A stretch of DNA of 6,893 bases from Bryobacteraceae bacterium (GTDB taxonomy: Bacteria; Acidobacteriota; Terriglobia; Bryobacterales; Bryobacteraceae). The number at the start of each line of letters is the position of its first letter. Position 1 is the stretch's first letter. The position numbers and the translations under genes were made by a program. The DNA lies in the NCBI GenBank assembly GCA_030044325.1, contig JASHWA010000640.1, positions 1 to 6,893 on the forward strand. The letters run 5' to 3'. Below, piece by piece: positions 6,508 through 6,893 of this stretch. The notes under the pieces are model-generated. The model was not told where the DNA came from and searched no databases. It saw only the letters and a list, made by a program, of their open reading frames with translations.

Positions 6508-6893
6508 GTGATATTCACCTCTGAGCAAGAAAAAGACTTTCTGAAACGCGGTTTTTCGCGCCGCAGCTTCGGAAAGCTGGCGACGATGTTCGCAGCCGGC
6601 TCCGCGCTGCCCTTTGCCGGCGAATTTGCGCTGGCGCAGATCGCCGATAACCGCAAGCTGCCGCCCGGCGCGGTGAAGATCGACAACAACGAGAATCCGC
6701 TGGGCCCCTGCAAGGAAGCGCTCGAGGCGATGGGCGGAATCCTGCCGCAGGGCGGGCGATACATGTTCTACCTCCCGGGTGAGATGGAAGAGCTGCTGGG
6801 AGCGCAGGAAGGCGTGAAAGGCGGGACGGGACGCCGTGGCGAAGGCTACGTGCAGGTCCACGACGGCTCGAGCGCGCCGCTGCTGCAGGCCGT
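6508..6893 (+). CDS. Tat-exported PLP-dependent aminotransferase of the histidinol-phosphate type (3' partial)
   Basis: The frame starts at GTG 6508 and stays open to the window edge, giving 128 full codons. Residues 1-43 form a twin-arginine signal: SRRSFGKLA (17-25), a hydrophobic stretch (about 27-37) and an ALA-Q cleavage-like site after residue 43. The mature part opens with VKIDNNENPLGPCKEALEAM (56-75), the N-terminal signature of class I/II fold-type I aminotransferases close to HisC, and later shows YVQVHDGSSAPL (114-125), matching the segment before the cofactor-phosphate-binding region. The PLP-binding lysine lies beyond the window. HisC itself is cytoplasmic and makes histidinol phosphate; an exported paralog more likely has another role, and its substrate is unknown. 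Residues 104-113 (KGGTGRRGEG) are unusually Gly/Arg-rich for this position. The gene diverges from the TonB-dependent receptor gene. Confidence 0.85.
   Translation, partial: MIFTSEQEKDFLKRGFSRRSFGKLATMFAAGSALPFAGEFALAQIADNRKLPPGAVKIDNNENPLGPCKEALEAMGGILPQGGRYMFYLPGEMEELLGAQEGVKGGTGRRGEGYVQVHDGSSAPLLQA

Noticed and set aside
1..6893. CRISPR array, tRNA, rRNA, insertion sequence or phage gene
   Set aside because: No regularly spaced repeats, RNA-gene signatures, transposase motifs or terminal inverted repeats were seen.

Overview
The window looks like a high-GC Acidobacteriota chromosome, probably of the Bryobacterales/Solibacter type. This is an inference from gene families, not from a marker gene. 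The supporting signs are a very large Oar-like TonB-dependent receptor with an N-terminal carboxypeptidase-regulatory domain, a GFGITYLA/IKEY-type membrane Ser/Thr kinase, a Tat-exported aminotransferase of the histidinol-phosphate type, and an intergenic palindrome whose translations read INADER / SAFICG.

Layout: positions 1-2439 (+) hold the 3' part of a Hanks-type Ser/Thr kinase gene, open at the left edge. It has a complete-looking catalytic domain, a Pro/Gln-rich linker, one membrane segment, a second Gln/Pro/Ala-rich linker, TPR-like helices and a C-terminal domain of about 100 residues that I cannot assign firmly. Positions 2440-2539 separate it from a convergent gene and hold a nearly perfect 29-bp-arm inverted repeat. 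Positions 2540-6079 (-) encode the TonB-dependent receptor of 1179 residues, from signal peptide to terminal Phe. Positions 6080-6507 are a divergent intergenic region with back-to-back sigma-70-like promoters. Each promoter gives a leader of roughly 135 nt, and both leaders contain small ORFs and possible hairpins. From 6508 (+) to the right edge runs the first 128 codons of a PLP-dependent aminotransferase with a twin-arginine signal.

Functional links: the receptor and the aminotransferase share a divergent regulatory region and both act outside the cytoplasm, so co-regulation is possible but unproven. The kinase is transcribed towards the receptor gene and is probably a separate unit.

I see no CRISPR array, tRNA, rRNA, transposase or phage gene. 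Nothing here amounts to a clearly new multi-gene system. The most interesting points are the build of the kinase and its unassigned C-terminal domain, the convergent palindrome, the export signal on the aminotransferase, and the possible switching structure in its leader.
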